Shown piece by piece: positions 1 through 10,734 of a stretch of DNA of 33,905 nt (the first letter of the stretch is position 1; the number at the start of each line of letters is the position of its first letter). The notes below the pieces were generated by a model. The model was not told where the DNA came from and searched no databases. It worked only from the letters and a program-made list of their open reading frames with translations. Position numbers and translations under genes: made by a program. This DNA comes from Scleroderma bovista (lineage: Eukaryota > Basidiomycota > Agaricomycetes > Boletales > Sclerodermataceae). The stretch is from positions 1-33,905 of the forward strand of contig JAYMGJ010000115.1 of NCBI GenBank assembly GCA_037178675.1. Direction: 5' to 3'.

Positions 1-1048
1 GCAGCAGATCAGCCGACGACTCGTTGCGTGTGCGCACCCAGTCTGTTCCAGAGAACCAGATCGTGGCACACAAGACGCCAATGACGGTGACGTAGTCATT
101 AGTCATAAGGAGCATCGTGCCCGTGTATGGAGACTGATCTGTCGTGATACTGACGATCTGGGCGATATTAAAGAAGAGAGGGAAAACGAAGTTGGCGACG
201 GATATGTAGAATATTTGCCGGATACGCTCTGTTACGCCACTGGCTGTAGCGTCGGGTAGTATTTCGGTCAATCAGCCCGCCTCAGAAGCGAAGGGAACGT
301 GCTTACCTCGTTTTATTGTCGAAGTACGGGTGTGAAGCTTGTATAGGAAGAAGCTGACAGAGTACCTGTCCGATAAGTGCAGATAAGCCACTGCTGTTGA
401 GCGTGAGCCTGGGTAATGAAACTTACAGGTTGTCAATCATCTGCATTGTCCATTCTGCGGTCATATAAGGATTGCGGAACCAAGTGGAAGTCGTATGTTG
501 GACAAGAGCTGCCGTGCTCGTTGCAAACTTGACGAAGTCGTTGAGAACAAGGGTCTAAATAGTAGTGCTTAGAAAAAAGGGGGGGAAATATTATGAAGGA
601 AACGCACGATAACAACTAGCCGAGCACACTTGATGCAGAAGGGGAATGCAAATATCTTTAATAGGGTGATTTTAGGTGTGGTTGCTGGAGGATACAGCGC
701 AAACAGCCGAAACAGCAATATCGAATCATAGAACAAAGGAGGGAAGACAGCGAAGACGATCGTGGCGACATAGACGTTCTTGGGAACTAGATGGAAGGGG
801 TCGAGAATTGCCCTCCCACTCGTGATTCCATTGAATATGCCCAATATCAGAGCGAGACAGATTGCGAACACATTCAAGTGGAATACCAGGCGCCCCCGAG
901 ACTCCTTTGTGGAGAAGGCGAAGAGGACCACCAGGAGGGTCACCAGACAGCCTGAGAAGGCAGTGATACCGACGACATAGTTAAAATTTGGGTGTATGGC
1001 ATCGATAAAGGCAGTGATAATGACCTCTGGACTGGCCGCCTGTGACAT
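1..1048 (-). CDS. Multispanning membrane protein, 5' part (cut by window edge)
   Basis: Four exons can be joined: 1048-608, 554-427, 365-307 and 243 to beyond base 1, with GT-AG introns of 53, 61 and 63 nt and phases that agree. The start is the ATG at 1048 (MSQAASPEVI). The protein has several long hydrophobic stretches: around VVGITAFSGCLVTLLVVLF, FHLNVFAICLALILGIF, and VATIVFAVFPPLFYDSILLF, with more in exon 4 (ANFVFPLFFNIAQIV, VTVIGVLCATIWF). It resembles a basidiomycete family of uncharacterised multi-TM proteins that I recognise by pattern (PPLFYDSILLFRLFALYP, NPYMTAEWTMQ). No enzymatic motif is visible and no function is known to me. The C-terminus lies outside the window. It is transcribed divergently from the GMC gene, so the two may share a promoter. 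The family match is solid; function is unassigned. Confidence 0.85.
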
Positions 1049-1646
1049 TTTCAGTGGGAAGACAGTGGGATGTGCTTGCGGGGAGAATGTGGATCCGAGG
1101 TTCTATATATCAGAGCTGGATGGTCGCATGTCATGTCGAAGCACACAGCCCTGGTAAAAGGGACGTGTTTAAAAGACTATCCCAGACGTCCTATGGGCGG
1201 CCATGCAATGCAGTGGGACCCGGGACCACTTGATCATCTTACTTACCTGTTACATAGTCCGGGAATGACTGGTCCGCTTCCCGAGGGACTACATATATTT
1301 TGTTAGGGCTGTGGGTAAGCAGAGCCTCGAGAGATCAACTGATCGGGTACCGTGTATGGCAATAACACACATATGTCAAGTGAGCGGTGAGTGCAAGTCC
1401 CCGCTGAGCCCAAGCCTGGAGATGCAACACAGTGCGATTCTGTCTTGACGAGCTCGAGATGCACGACCTGTGCAACGATCTGATCCCACGGAAGCATATT
1501 GAGCGAGCGTTTTTGGTAAAAAACAAAAGCGCACCGCCATTGTCGGCATTTCAACAAAGATCACGATGGGTCAACATGTTCATTTATATGTCCGTCCTTG
1601 TGTCCACTTCGAAGTTCCCACTTCTTGAACTCCCGTCGCCGCCTTC
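1049..1646. promoter_or_regulatory. Divergent intergenic promoter region (membrane protein / GMC oxidoreductase)
   Basis: About 600 bp separate the two divergent start codons. A TATATAT run at 1104-1110 lies about 60 bp upstream of the minus-strand ATG. A TTTAAAA run lies near 1168. A CT-rich stretch (around 1605-1645) precedes the GMC start codon. The short ORFs inside show no recognisable protein. The promoter role is inferred from position. Confidence 0.45.
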
Positions 1647-3629
1647 ATGTGGCCATTTAGCCCCAATCCCTTCAAAAGTCTCAACGACCTCCGCGACGAA
1701 TACGACTATGTTATCGTAGGTAGGACCTGTCATGCAGTACTGCCACAAAGCTCGACGCTGAATGTTTCACCTTGATAGGTGGAGGCACGGCTGGTTGTGT
1801 CTTGGCCAATCGCCTGAGTGCTAATCCCGAACACACCGTTCTTCTCATCGAACGCGGGCCAGCAGTGGACTCGTGGATATCTCGTGTGCCATTACTTTCC
1901 GCAAGTCTTGACGGCTCTCCGCTCGCAACCAAAATACAAAGCGTCACGGACTTGGTCACTGGCCGCCCTGTGGAAGTATTCCAAGGAAATGGACTGGGAG
2001 GGGCAACGCTTATCAACCATATGTTCTATACTCGTGGTCCCGCCAGTCAGTATGATGGATGGGAGCGCAATGGTGCGGAAGGGTGGGGTTCGAAAGCACT
2101 GTTGCCTTATTTCGTTAAGTCGGAAAACGCTCAGTACGAGGTAAATCCAAGAGCACATGGGACGGAAGGTTGTTCTATTCGTTTTTGCACTTTCCTTTAT
2201 GTAACTCAGCCTTGCCACAGGGGAATGGAGCAACCGTCATAATGCTGGCTTCTTCTATTCCAACCACCAGCTGTAAATCTCCTAGATTTGGTTTTAACTC
2301 TCGTGTTGACTATTCGTTCAGCTCCGCTGATGCGAGTGAAGCCCTGGGCCTTTCTCAAATTCCGGATATGAACGACCCCGACAACAGTCCCATAGGCTGG
2401 TCGCGCATGCCTGTTACACGTGATGCAAGCGGACATCGACTCTCTACTGCACGGGCGTTTCTTTCTCCTGACGTGCTTGCGACCCGTCATGCGAACCTCC
2501 ATGTCTGTCCAAACACGGTTGCAGAACGTTTAGTGTTAGAAAAGGAAGGGAACGATTTGATTGCACGGTCCGTCATCGTAGGACCTACTAATGCGAAGGT
2601 CGGGGACCAGATCACTAAGCAAGTCCGAGTGCGAGGAGAGGTTGTACTATGTGGTGGGGCATTCGGATCTCCACAAACCTTGTTATTGAGGTTCGTAATC
2701 TTGGCATTGTCATTAACAACCAATCTCACAAGTTCATAGTGGAATTGGGCCTGCTGAGCATCTGAAAGAAGTTGGTATTCCGGTACTCAAGGACCTTCCC
2801 GTCGGTGAAGGACTGGTACGTGTTCCATTATTGCATTCATCCATGTTACGTGTCTAATAGCCGTCGATAGCAAGATCACTTTGGCGTGTTCTTACAATAT
2901 TTCGCTCCCCTCCACGAGTCCCTTCTGCGCATCCGCCACCAACCTCTCTATTTCATTGTTCAATTTTTCCAATACCTTCTTTTTGGTACTGGAGCGCTCC
3001 TTGCCCCGGTAGTCCAAATGGCAATATTCGCATGTACAGCACTTCTCGACTCGCGCGGCATTCCATCCAACGAAAAACTTCCCAATATGAACACGATTCC
3101 CGACATCGAGATTATGCCACTAGCATATGCCCGTGACGCGGCAGCACAAGACAAGACCCGGGGAGGATTCTCATACCTCACTGCGCTCCTCACCCCTGAG
3201 AGTCGGGGTACTGTCCGACTCGCGAGTGCCGATCCGCGCGCAACACCCAAGATCGACTTGAACTATCTCTCTTCCCCCCGTGATCGCGAGCGAATACGCC
3301 ATGGGCTTCGTCTCACGATGAGACTCGTGGAAAAGTTTAATGAAAAGGGCGACGGCCTCCAGCCCGCAGATGCTCCAACGGCGGACGACGATGAGGCGCT
3401 GGACGCTCATATCAAGGATCAAGCATGCACGACGTATCACTACGCATCGAGTTGTGGGATAGGGAGGGTCGTTGGGAATGATTTGATAGTGAAGGGGACG
3501 AGGAATGTGCGTGTCGCGGATGCATCGGTGTTCCCTGAGATTCCGGCGGCACATCTTCAGGCACCGGTGGTGGCCGTTGCGGAGAAGTGTGCAGATATGG
3601 TGTTAAAGACTAAGATCGAGAGCTTGTGA
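1647..3629 (+). CDS. GMC (glucose-methanol-choline) family FAD oxidoreductase
   Basis: Six exons: 1647-1719, 1779-2168, 2221-2272, 2322-2690, 2740-2815, 2871-3629. Introns are 49-59 nt and all phases fit, giving 572 aa, normal for the family. The FAD-binding beta-alpha-beta motif ([18 protein letters not shown]) is at residues 21-38. The first GMC signature, around [12 protein letters not shown], starts at residue 94. The second, [16 protein letters not shown], spans the exon 4/5 junction. Catalytic His candidates are H510 ([10 protein letters not shown]) and H548 (AAHLQAPVV). There is no obvious secretion signal: the N-terminus is [15 protein letters not shown]. Family members oxidise alcohols with oxygen or other acceptors; the substrate here cannot be read from sequence. 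It lies upstream of and co-oriented with a P450, which suggests a shared oxidative pathway. The start codon was chosen because it lies 20 residues before the FAD motif with no other suitable ATG. No damage is seen. Confidence 0.95.
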
Positions 3630-5707
3630 GATGGTGTGTCACTGTTTCTGTACTATGTATTATGTATCTCGAACTTAAGCTGCCTTGAAATACTTGCACT
3701 ACTGTTACGAGGCCATTCAACATATCAGGGGCGTTCTTGGCTGTGTATCAAGCTACCAGCTGTTATCAAACCTTCTTGGATAGATATCATACGCAGCTCA
3801 GCGATGGTCCTTACATGCAACACGTGAAGGAGTGACAAGGGGCCCCCAGGGAGGGTTGGGCACAGCAGCGTAAATTAAGCGGATAAGCCTTCTCAGTTTG
3901 ATCGTGATACATATGTTTCTGACTTTCATCAGGCACCAGGTGATCTTGGGCGATGATATATGATAGTCCAAATCAAAACGAAAACTCTATCGATGCCCCG
4001 ATAAAGTGACGCCACTGCACCTGCATCAAAACATCATTCTTGAAATGCCTCAGGGCATCATTCAGCTTGCTTGATCTGATCAACGAATCCTATCCTTCAC
4101 TGGAAAGCCTGAGTGCCATGCTTGCTTGCGTTGAAGACAAAGAATGGCACCCACTTTAAAAACATAGGTGTCTATACTATGGCCCTGTATGACTCAATGC
4201 TCACAAATAGCTACTCCCTGTCAAAAGACGCCCTTTTAGGATCCAATTAGTGCACTTACCGCTGACCTATGCAGTCAAGAACCTCCCGATGCGTGCGGTA
4301 CGCTGCATCCCCAGATTTCTAGCGAGTCACGGCTGTCTGTCTGCGAATTGATGGATCTTGAATGTACATTAGTTTAGCCACAAGGTGGATTGTTTGAGCA
4401 GAAGGCTATCCTATCTCGGGACTCCGCTGTAGCCACATGAGATCGGACGTCGAAAAGAAAGTCTTGACCACGGTGACCGTATCTATTAGAAGATTACCAG
4501 ACAAGGGTCGGATGTGGGCGTGGCCGCGACAGACCTGGAAATCGCGTCGTTGCCAGTATGTACCTGGTGTTGTCATGTCAGAGGAGCAGAATCAGAATCT
4601 TCTCCACCTGGGAATTCACTATACCGACCTCCGAAGCACTCTTGAACGGCGATTTACCCGAGAACAGCAGAGGCAGGGCCTGGCAGGGCGCGCGTAAATA
4701 TTGTCACCATACGCGTGCTACGCTATGCATAATATTGAACGGTTATAGGTTGTGCCTTATCTGAGTCCTAATAGTCTGCGACTTCCGTTAACTGCATCTT
4801 AGAAGGTCGGATGTGGTCATTCCATGCATGATGTCAACTTCAAGTCCTCACTGACTGACCGCACGCAATACGTATGGCAAGTCTTAGTCTACGATGGTAT
4901 TTACTTCACCTCTCATCTGATTCATGCTGACTAGTACTGCGTGGTCTTCGTACTGATATAGCCTCTATGGAGCCAGCGGGCGTTCTAATTATTTTTCCCT
5001 GTCTCTGGGAGACCGGTTTTTACGGAGTGCGCTGGGGAGCTTTGTGCGATAATTGGCTTCGTGAGCCCGGCATGTTGGATGGTGTAGGATATATGAAACA
5101 TCCACGGTGTTGAGTGTTCGGTTAACGTGAGAACCAACAGTGCGAGGCGGCAGTATTATTGGCTGCAATTTACACATGGCACTCAGCGGCAGTATATTTT
5201 CCAAGTTCGTTGGTATATGCATTACAGAAGAAGACTTCCACTCGGGGGGTGTCCGCTTGAGCTCCCCTAGTCTGGTGGCACTGTACGCAAACCAGATCTC
5301 CAGTATTCCCGCCGGGAACCATAATGCCAGGAATCTCACCCACGCCAGTGAGCAATGCCAGGCGTATTTATGAAGTCTCGCTTTACTTAATTCAAATTTC
5401 TGGTCGAATAAAGGTGCGGACAGAACAGTGCTTGGGTGCAAGTTTTCCCGCCAATATGGAATATCGATGCTCCTGTCGAGTCGAAGTGAACAGTGAAACC
5501 CATGACGGACTTGAACGGTACCCAGCCATTATCTTAGAAGCCACGTCGCGCACATCCATGGGTATCTTTGATGGTAGGAACATCCCTGGATCCTATAATT
5601 TCTGCCGATTTTTGCTTTCGTTATATATGTTGGCACCTTTGGAAGTAACATTAGACCGTAATTCCCAAGCCCCCAGAAAGTCAGCGGCGCACTATTCAAC
5701 ACCTTGG
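3630..5707. other. Intergenic region, no convincing gene
   Basis: About 2.1 kb separate the GMC gene and the P450. Open stretches of 60-150 codons exist on both strands, for example 4437-4697 plus and 4989-5441 minus. None contains a recognisable domain or joins to neighbours through plausible introns. I see no tandem repeat, tRNA or transposon ends here. Confidence 0.5.
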
Positions 5708-7900
5708 ATGCCAGCCATATTGTCGTCTTTGCGTTCTTTTTTCTCTCTCTTCCCCCCAATGGGAAATGACCATATTGCCATTTTGTGTATATCCGTTTTT
5801 GTCTCGTGTCTTTGGTATGCCCCAATCTTGCGGAAGGTAGGTACCTTCCAATCTCCATCTACCATCCATGACCCACGGACAAGACCCAAACATCCACCTG
5901 TGGTTGGCATTCCGGTTAGTCGCAATCTTCTCTGTTGCTAAATAAAATCGATAAGCAGGCAGTCGCATGAGATGTTTACCCGTCCGCGAGAAGCCTATGA
6001 ATCTGCTCTCAAAGCACATGGGCCCGTCATAGGGGTAATGCGGAAAGGAAGGGTCAGTTTACTGTACTGTTTTTCTTACCTGTGTTCCAATTCTCCTCGC
6101 CCTCAGCTCGAGTACATTGTCAATAAGGATCACACGATGCACGTGTTGTCCAATGATAAAGATTTCAGCTTTGAAGTTGGGGTTGCGGCCGTATGTATCT
6201 CAATAAATTACCTCAGATGTTCGTAGTTCTGAGACGTTCTTCCACAGATCTTGAATATGCCATTCATATTGCCCCTGACTAAAGGAAGATTCTTCAAGGA
6301 TATGCAGATCGTTGTCGCTGGCGGCGTTAGCTCAAATGTGGACAAGGTCATCAACCAAAGTACGCTTCCTCACCTCAAATTGTAAATTCTGCATAGTTAA
6401 CATTTCGCCTCTGACGCTCGATCATAGCGCTACCTATATTTGAACGGCATGTGAAAAAATGGGTTAGCAAGGCATTGACATCAAAGAAAGGTATAGACCC
6501 ATTCCCCGAATTGCATCGGTGCATGTCGGAGGCAATGCTGGCGATTGCATTGGGACAGGTCAGTTGATTTTAGGACATATTATTACCGACTTACAATATC
6601 ACAGAGCCATGTCAACGATCTCACTGCACAAGTTGCAGTGGAAGGAGCCCACGCATTCGCTGTGATGAGTGGAATTTACCAGAATATGTCACCTTTCGCA
6701 CGCACCTTCCCAACGGTCTGGAAGGTATATACATGGTATGACATGGAGTCCCCTCTGGAATAGCGAAGGAAATTTTGAAGTGACAAGGACAGAACTGGTT
6801 TTCAAGGTCATCATCTGGAAGTATTTCCGTGCTATTGTCCCAATCGTCTGGAGCGAAGTTAGATCTCGCAAATATCGACCACTGAAAGATTCCCAGAGAG
6901 AGCACCCCGAGGAAAAGAAAGATTTACCTGTAAGCGGACTAGTGACCTTCTGTAATTGGCCTGATATCCCAGCAAGGAACCTCTGGTACACTACATGGCG
7001 AGGTTATACGCAGGTCCTGGAGGTCAAGTTCCATTTATTTCTGCAATCGTGATATCGGTCATGATACTCGTGTATGTCGGTAATTCGGTGTCCGCTTGGA
7101 ACAAGACTGACTGTGCGGTCAACTCACTAACAACAAATGTACAGCTTCATTTTCATTTCCGTGCATCAGACAGCAACTGTCACAACTTGGATCATGTACG
7201 AACTATCTGCGCACAAAGAACACGTACCCACTATCCGCGAGGAACTATTCACCCTCACGGACTGCAATGGCGATGATGTCCCGAGCTTGTCCTACGAGAT
7301 CCTGCGTCGAACAACGTTCCTTGACTCGTTCATCCGTGAAGTTCTCCGGCTCAAAGGTGATACACTGAGCTTGATACGAGGGACCACCCGTGACGTCCCT
7401 CTGGCTGCTTACACTATTCCCAAAGGTAAGCTCCACAGGGTATGCAACCAACCAAGCTGTTCATGCACGTACTACCACAGGTAGCCTCGTTTGCCCCCTT
7501 ACTACGCTGTCGCATGAAAGCCGCGCCATACATGGAGACGATGCGTCCGAGTTTAATCCCCATCGATGGGACGAAGGTCCTGCTGCGTCGACTCCGGGTC
7601 CAGGATACTTGCCATTCGGGTTCGGTAGATGGGCTTGCCCTGGGCGAGTTCTTGCTGTTTGTGGTATGGCCCTCTTGGGGAATTCCTATCAAGCCGCATT
7701 ACGCCCGATGTCTAATTTTCTCTTTTTTCTGGAAAACAGAAATTAAGATAATAATATTGATGGTACTCGCGCTCTCGATGCCAGAGATCGAGGGTGGGAA
7801 GTATGTCATCGTTGATCCCATGAACGTTACTAGCGTTCCTCCTGTTGGCAGGCTTCTTTTGCACCCACTGGAGTCGGGCCAACCGAGGAAGGGAGAATAG
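5708..7900 (+). CDS. Cytochrome P450 monooxygenase (first of two)
   Basis: Eleven exons: 5708-5914, 5963-6052, 6107-6190, 6248-6359, 6428-6558, 6605-6724, 6807-6929, 6977-7071, 7145-7425, 7481-7663, 7740-7900. Introns are 46-82 nt, GT-AG, phases consistent, giving 528 aa. There is an N-terminal membrane anchor (HIAILCISVFVSCLWYAPIL). The I-helix region is SVHQTATVTTW, the ExxR pair is E386/R389 (FIREVLRLKG), the PERF-like segment is FNPHRWDEG, and the heme loop is PFGFGRWACPGR with the thiolate Cys near residue 467. It is an ER-bound heme monooxygenase that would need an NADPH-P450 reductase. The substrate is unknown. It follows the GMC gene on the same strand and converges on the second P450, with 267 bp between their stop codons. 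The exon 6/7 junction (intron 6725-6806, 82 nt) is the least certain. The gene looks intact; I do not assign a CYP number. Confidence 0.93.
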
Positions 7901-8167
7901 CCATTTGATGAACTAGTCACCAGGCTTCGGGCTCAGTCAGTTTCTGGTCTCGTGGTTGGCCAGCATCCTCCATTAACCGCAGAGATGTATGGTATGTCGC
8001 CGTTCCCAAACCTAGGCAAATGTAAGCAGTTGTACTTAGTAACATGAATGTGAGATTTGCTTTTGATGTTTCACACGAACAATATCGTTGGGTTTATACA
8101 CTCAGTACAAGTACACGCACCGATCTCAAAAATAACACAATGAAGTGATACAGATGAATCCATAAGC

Positions 8168-10440
8168 TCAATCCTGGTTGGTAGGGCGTCGTCGCAACAT
8201 GACACTGCACAAGCATTGGGTTAGTGAGACGTGAAGTGAAGGAGTAAAGCGGCTCACGTCGTCTTGCTATTAGGCATGCAGTGATACGTGAACCAGAGAT
8301 CAGGTTTCCGTCTGCCATCTCCACCAAGCTTAATATCATAGGACAACAAGATTTGAACCATGAGCGCTTTGGGAACGTATGCGACAATAAAGCGCCCGGG
8401 CTGTTGAAGTTACATAATGTCCATCGTCAGTGAAGATTGGTGGACCAGTAGTATAAAGTGCATACACTGAAACGACCAATCAACACTACGGACGTTCGAA
8501 AGTATGTACGAATAACTCACCATGCATGTCGTCCATGTCCGAATGGCATAAAAGCAGTGCTAGACTTCGTCATTTCATTGTACACGCGCGCATCCGAATT
8601 CTTTGCAAACCGAAACCCGTCGAAAGTATATGGATTCTCATAATACTCTTCCTCGAAGTGAACGGCGAACGAGGTGGTGATAATAGAGCCTTCCGGTATG
8701 TATGTCCCGTCTGACAGTGTAAATGACTTGTCAGCTTTCAAGGGAAACTCCACTAGTAGCAGTATTATGGGCGAATGAGTCAATAGGGAACCTGAAAGTG
8801 AGGTGACTTACTTGATCCTATCGCGTGCATACGCATTGATTCCTTGAAGAAGCTATCGAGTAATTTCAGACTGTCAATCGTGTCCTGCGTCCAACCATGC
8901 GTACCGACAGCTTCTGCAGCTTCTCTTCTCAGGGGTTCGATATGGGAAGGATGCGTAGCCAGATCAACTAATGCTTGTATGAATGTCTAAAACATGTCAG
9001 TATCTTAAGATATCCCTCCCACAATAGTGTTATGACTTACATATGATGAAGTATGCGTGATTGACGAACTAACGGTGAGAACACGAGTCACGACATCCAT
9101 CATATCATACCCCGCCCGGAAAGCTTCTTCCATTAACCACGATAACAGGTCATGCTTCAAATGTGAGCAAAATGGATCGCAAACTAAAGGAAACAGGGCC
9201 CGTACAGACTTGTCCCATTTCAATCCATGATCCTTCAAAGCCTTGCGTTCTTCAATAAGGGGTCCGAGGTACAGATGGGCTTTCCGTTGGAATCGGGGCA
9301 GCTGTGAAGTTAGTCTTCCTACTACACTGCACATTGATTTAGCGTGTTTCGAACAACCCGTGCAAATACGACCCACTTTTGGAGTGCAAGCGGGAAAAGG
9401 TTGATGAATATGCTGGTTAGATATATATTGACAGAGAATGCTGCACAGAGCTTGTTGTAACTCTCATTGCGGCCTTTTTCGACGGCTGTTAGTGCACGGT
9501 TAGTAAGCGTGGGACACAAATGCTCACACAAAGGCTGGCCGACCAAGACTCTGTTGAACGTTCTGATGATGACGCTTTGCATTTCCTCATGAACGTTAAA
9601 TTCAACCCAGTCGTTTGTTCCTGCCGTGAGGATTTACAATAAGACATTGCAGAAAGAAATATGATGACGAACCTTGGCACAGGCGACCAATTATCTCCTC
9701 GAATGCCGAAACCGCTTCATCAAGTATCTGAGGTATCAAATCGTCGAAGTAGCGAGAAAACTACGGTGCTAGGTCAAGGGTCGTGTGCGGAGGCTGAGTT
9801 TGTGTTGCTTGCCTTGGATCTTAGAAGAGGCAACTGGTAGGGATTTGCCAACACCGCCTTCCCAAACGTATGATCGCATTGACCGAACGACTGACCGAAC
9901 ATAGAGGAGTGGACCGGAACTCACGGATTTTGATGCTTCCCATACTGAGAGAGTATCGTCTGGTATGCGCTTGATTTCTTCCACTGTCCATTCCCATGAA
10001 GCTCACGAATGCCACCAATGATTGATGTGAGTTATCTTACCCAACTGGTGGCCAGTAACGACTATTAACCAACCAGACCATCTTAGAACCCGAAAGACGG
10101 ACCCTTTGTACTAAATGGCCTGTTCCGCGATTCTGAATGTCTGTACTAGGAAACGACGCACCTTCCAATAACCACCGTATAGCACCTTCCGGGAATCAAA
10201 GAAGAACAAAACACGGGAGGAGAGCATCGGAAAGATGCTACAGTGAGAGTAAAATGGAATATGGGAAAGTTGGCGAGATTCATCCAGGGAATAACTGAGG
10301 AGACATCCCATGAAGAGGACGATTCCAAGGCCAACTAAGATTGGGAAAGTTGGAACATGATGGAGAAAATCATCGAGAGTTGCGTGCATGCGGGCGACTT
10401 GAACTTTAGCTCGTGGCACGGCGTGGGTGATCGACATCAT
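8168..10440 (-). CDS. Cytochrome P450 monooxygenase (second), with unusual splicing
   Basis: Exons on the minus strand: 10440-10162, 10110-10041, 9983-9925, 9890-9813, 9760-9673, 9620-9528, 9473-9373, 9301-9206, 9154-9041, 8986-8812, 8752-8521, a single base at 8466, 8400-8258, 8204-8168. Together they give 521 aa. The anchor is around FPILVGLGIVLFMGCLLS. Conserved pieces include SITHTSSYTF (I-helix), FFKESMRM (ExxR, E375/R378), FDGFRFAKN, and PFGHGRHA followed by CPGRF with the thiolate Cys at about residue 462. The start could also be the ATG at 10389 (MHATLDDFLHH). Three splicing oddities: intron 9812-9761 begins with GC, intron 9924-9891 is only 34 nt, and the heme-Cys codon is split so that only a 1-nt exon restores the frame. 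Without that exon the reading frame shifts just after Cys-Pro-Gly, which would mean a 1-bp deletion. It belongs to a different P450 family from its neighbour. Confidence 0.88.
8401..8520 (-). other. Two adjacent introns enclosing a predicted 1-nt exon (T at 8466)
   Basis: Exon 11 ends in TG, the first two bases of the heme-Cys codon. The next coding block starts at 8400 with CCC GGG CGC TTT (PGRF). A single 120-nt GT-AG intron would leave the frame one base short. A TTTCAG acceptor at 8472-8467 is followed by T and then a GTATGC donor. This divides the gap into introns of 54 and 65 nt, both normal sizes here, and completes TG-T-CCC as Cys-Pro. The second intron has a CTGAC branch-site match. 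Confidence 0.6.
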
Positions 10441-10734
10441 ATTCGGCTCAATCTGTAGTCGTTCCTTTTCGGCTAGATGAGTCTCGTTCTAACGGGGCCA
10501 GTCCTAAAGCCGCTTTGTGACCATATTATTGCTCGAGTGACCTTGGTGCACTGTCATACGATGAATTTCTGAGTTGCTGGCGACTTTTTGATGATGGGAA
10601 TTTTCCGTTAGTTGTTCATCAACTTCCATATGATCTTTCAAGGACAGTTCACGAGGAAATCTGCGTGGACAGGGGAAATGTAACCGGATTTGGGTAATGC
10701 ACCAAAACAAACACAAGACGGTTACATAACTGGC
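10441..10734. promoter_or_regulatory. Divergent promoter region (P450 / nuclear protein gene)
   Basis: 294 bp separate the minus-strand P450 start from the plus-strand start of the Lys/Arg-rich protein gene. No clear TATA box or repeat was seen. The regulatory role is inferred from the head-to-head arrangement only. Confidence 0.35.

Noticed and set aside
4989..5441. 150-codon minus-strand ORF between the GMC and P450 genes
   Set aside because: No recognisable motif, no joinable exons, and an open overlapping frame on the other strand; probably chance.
6725..6763. P450 exon continuing through VYTWYDMESPLE
   Set aside because: It ends in a stop after 12 codons. Splicing at the GTATAT donor joins to VIIWKYFRAIVPIVW in frame and fits the family better.
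8254..8387. Frameshifted minus-strand ORF (MSHTFPKRSW...) as the true P450 C-terminus
   Set aside because: The other frame of the same DNA encodes the family-typical PGRFIVAYVPKALMVQ segment and continues through a final intron to VMLRRR. The ORF is an off-frame reading.
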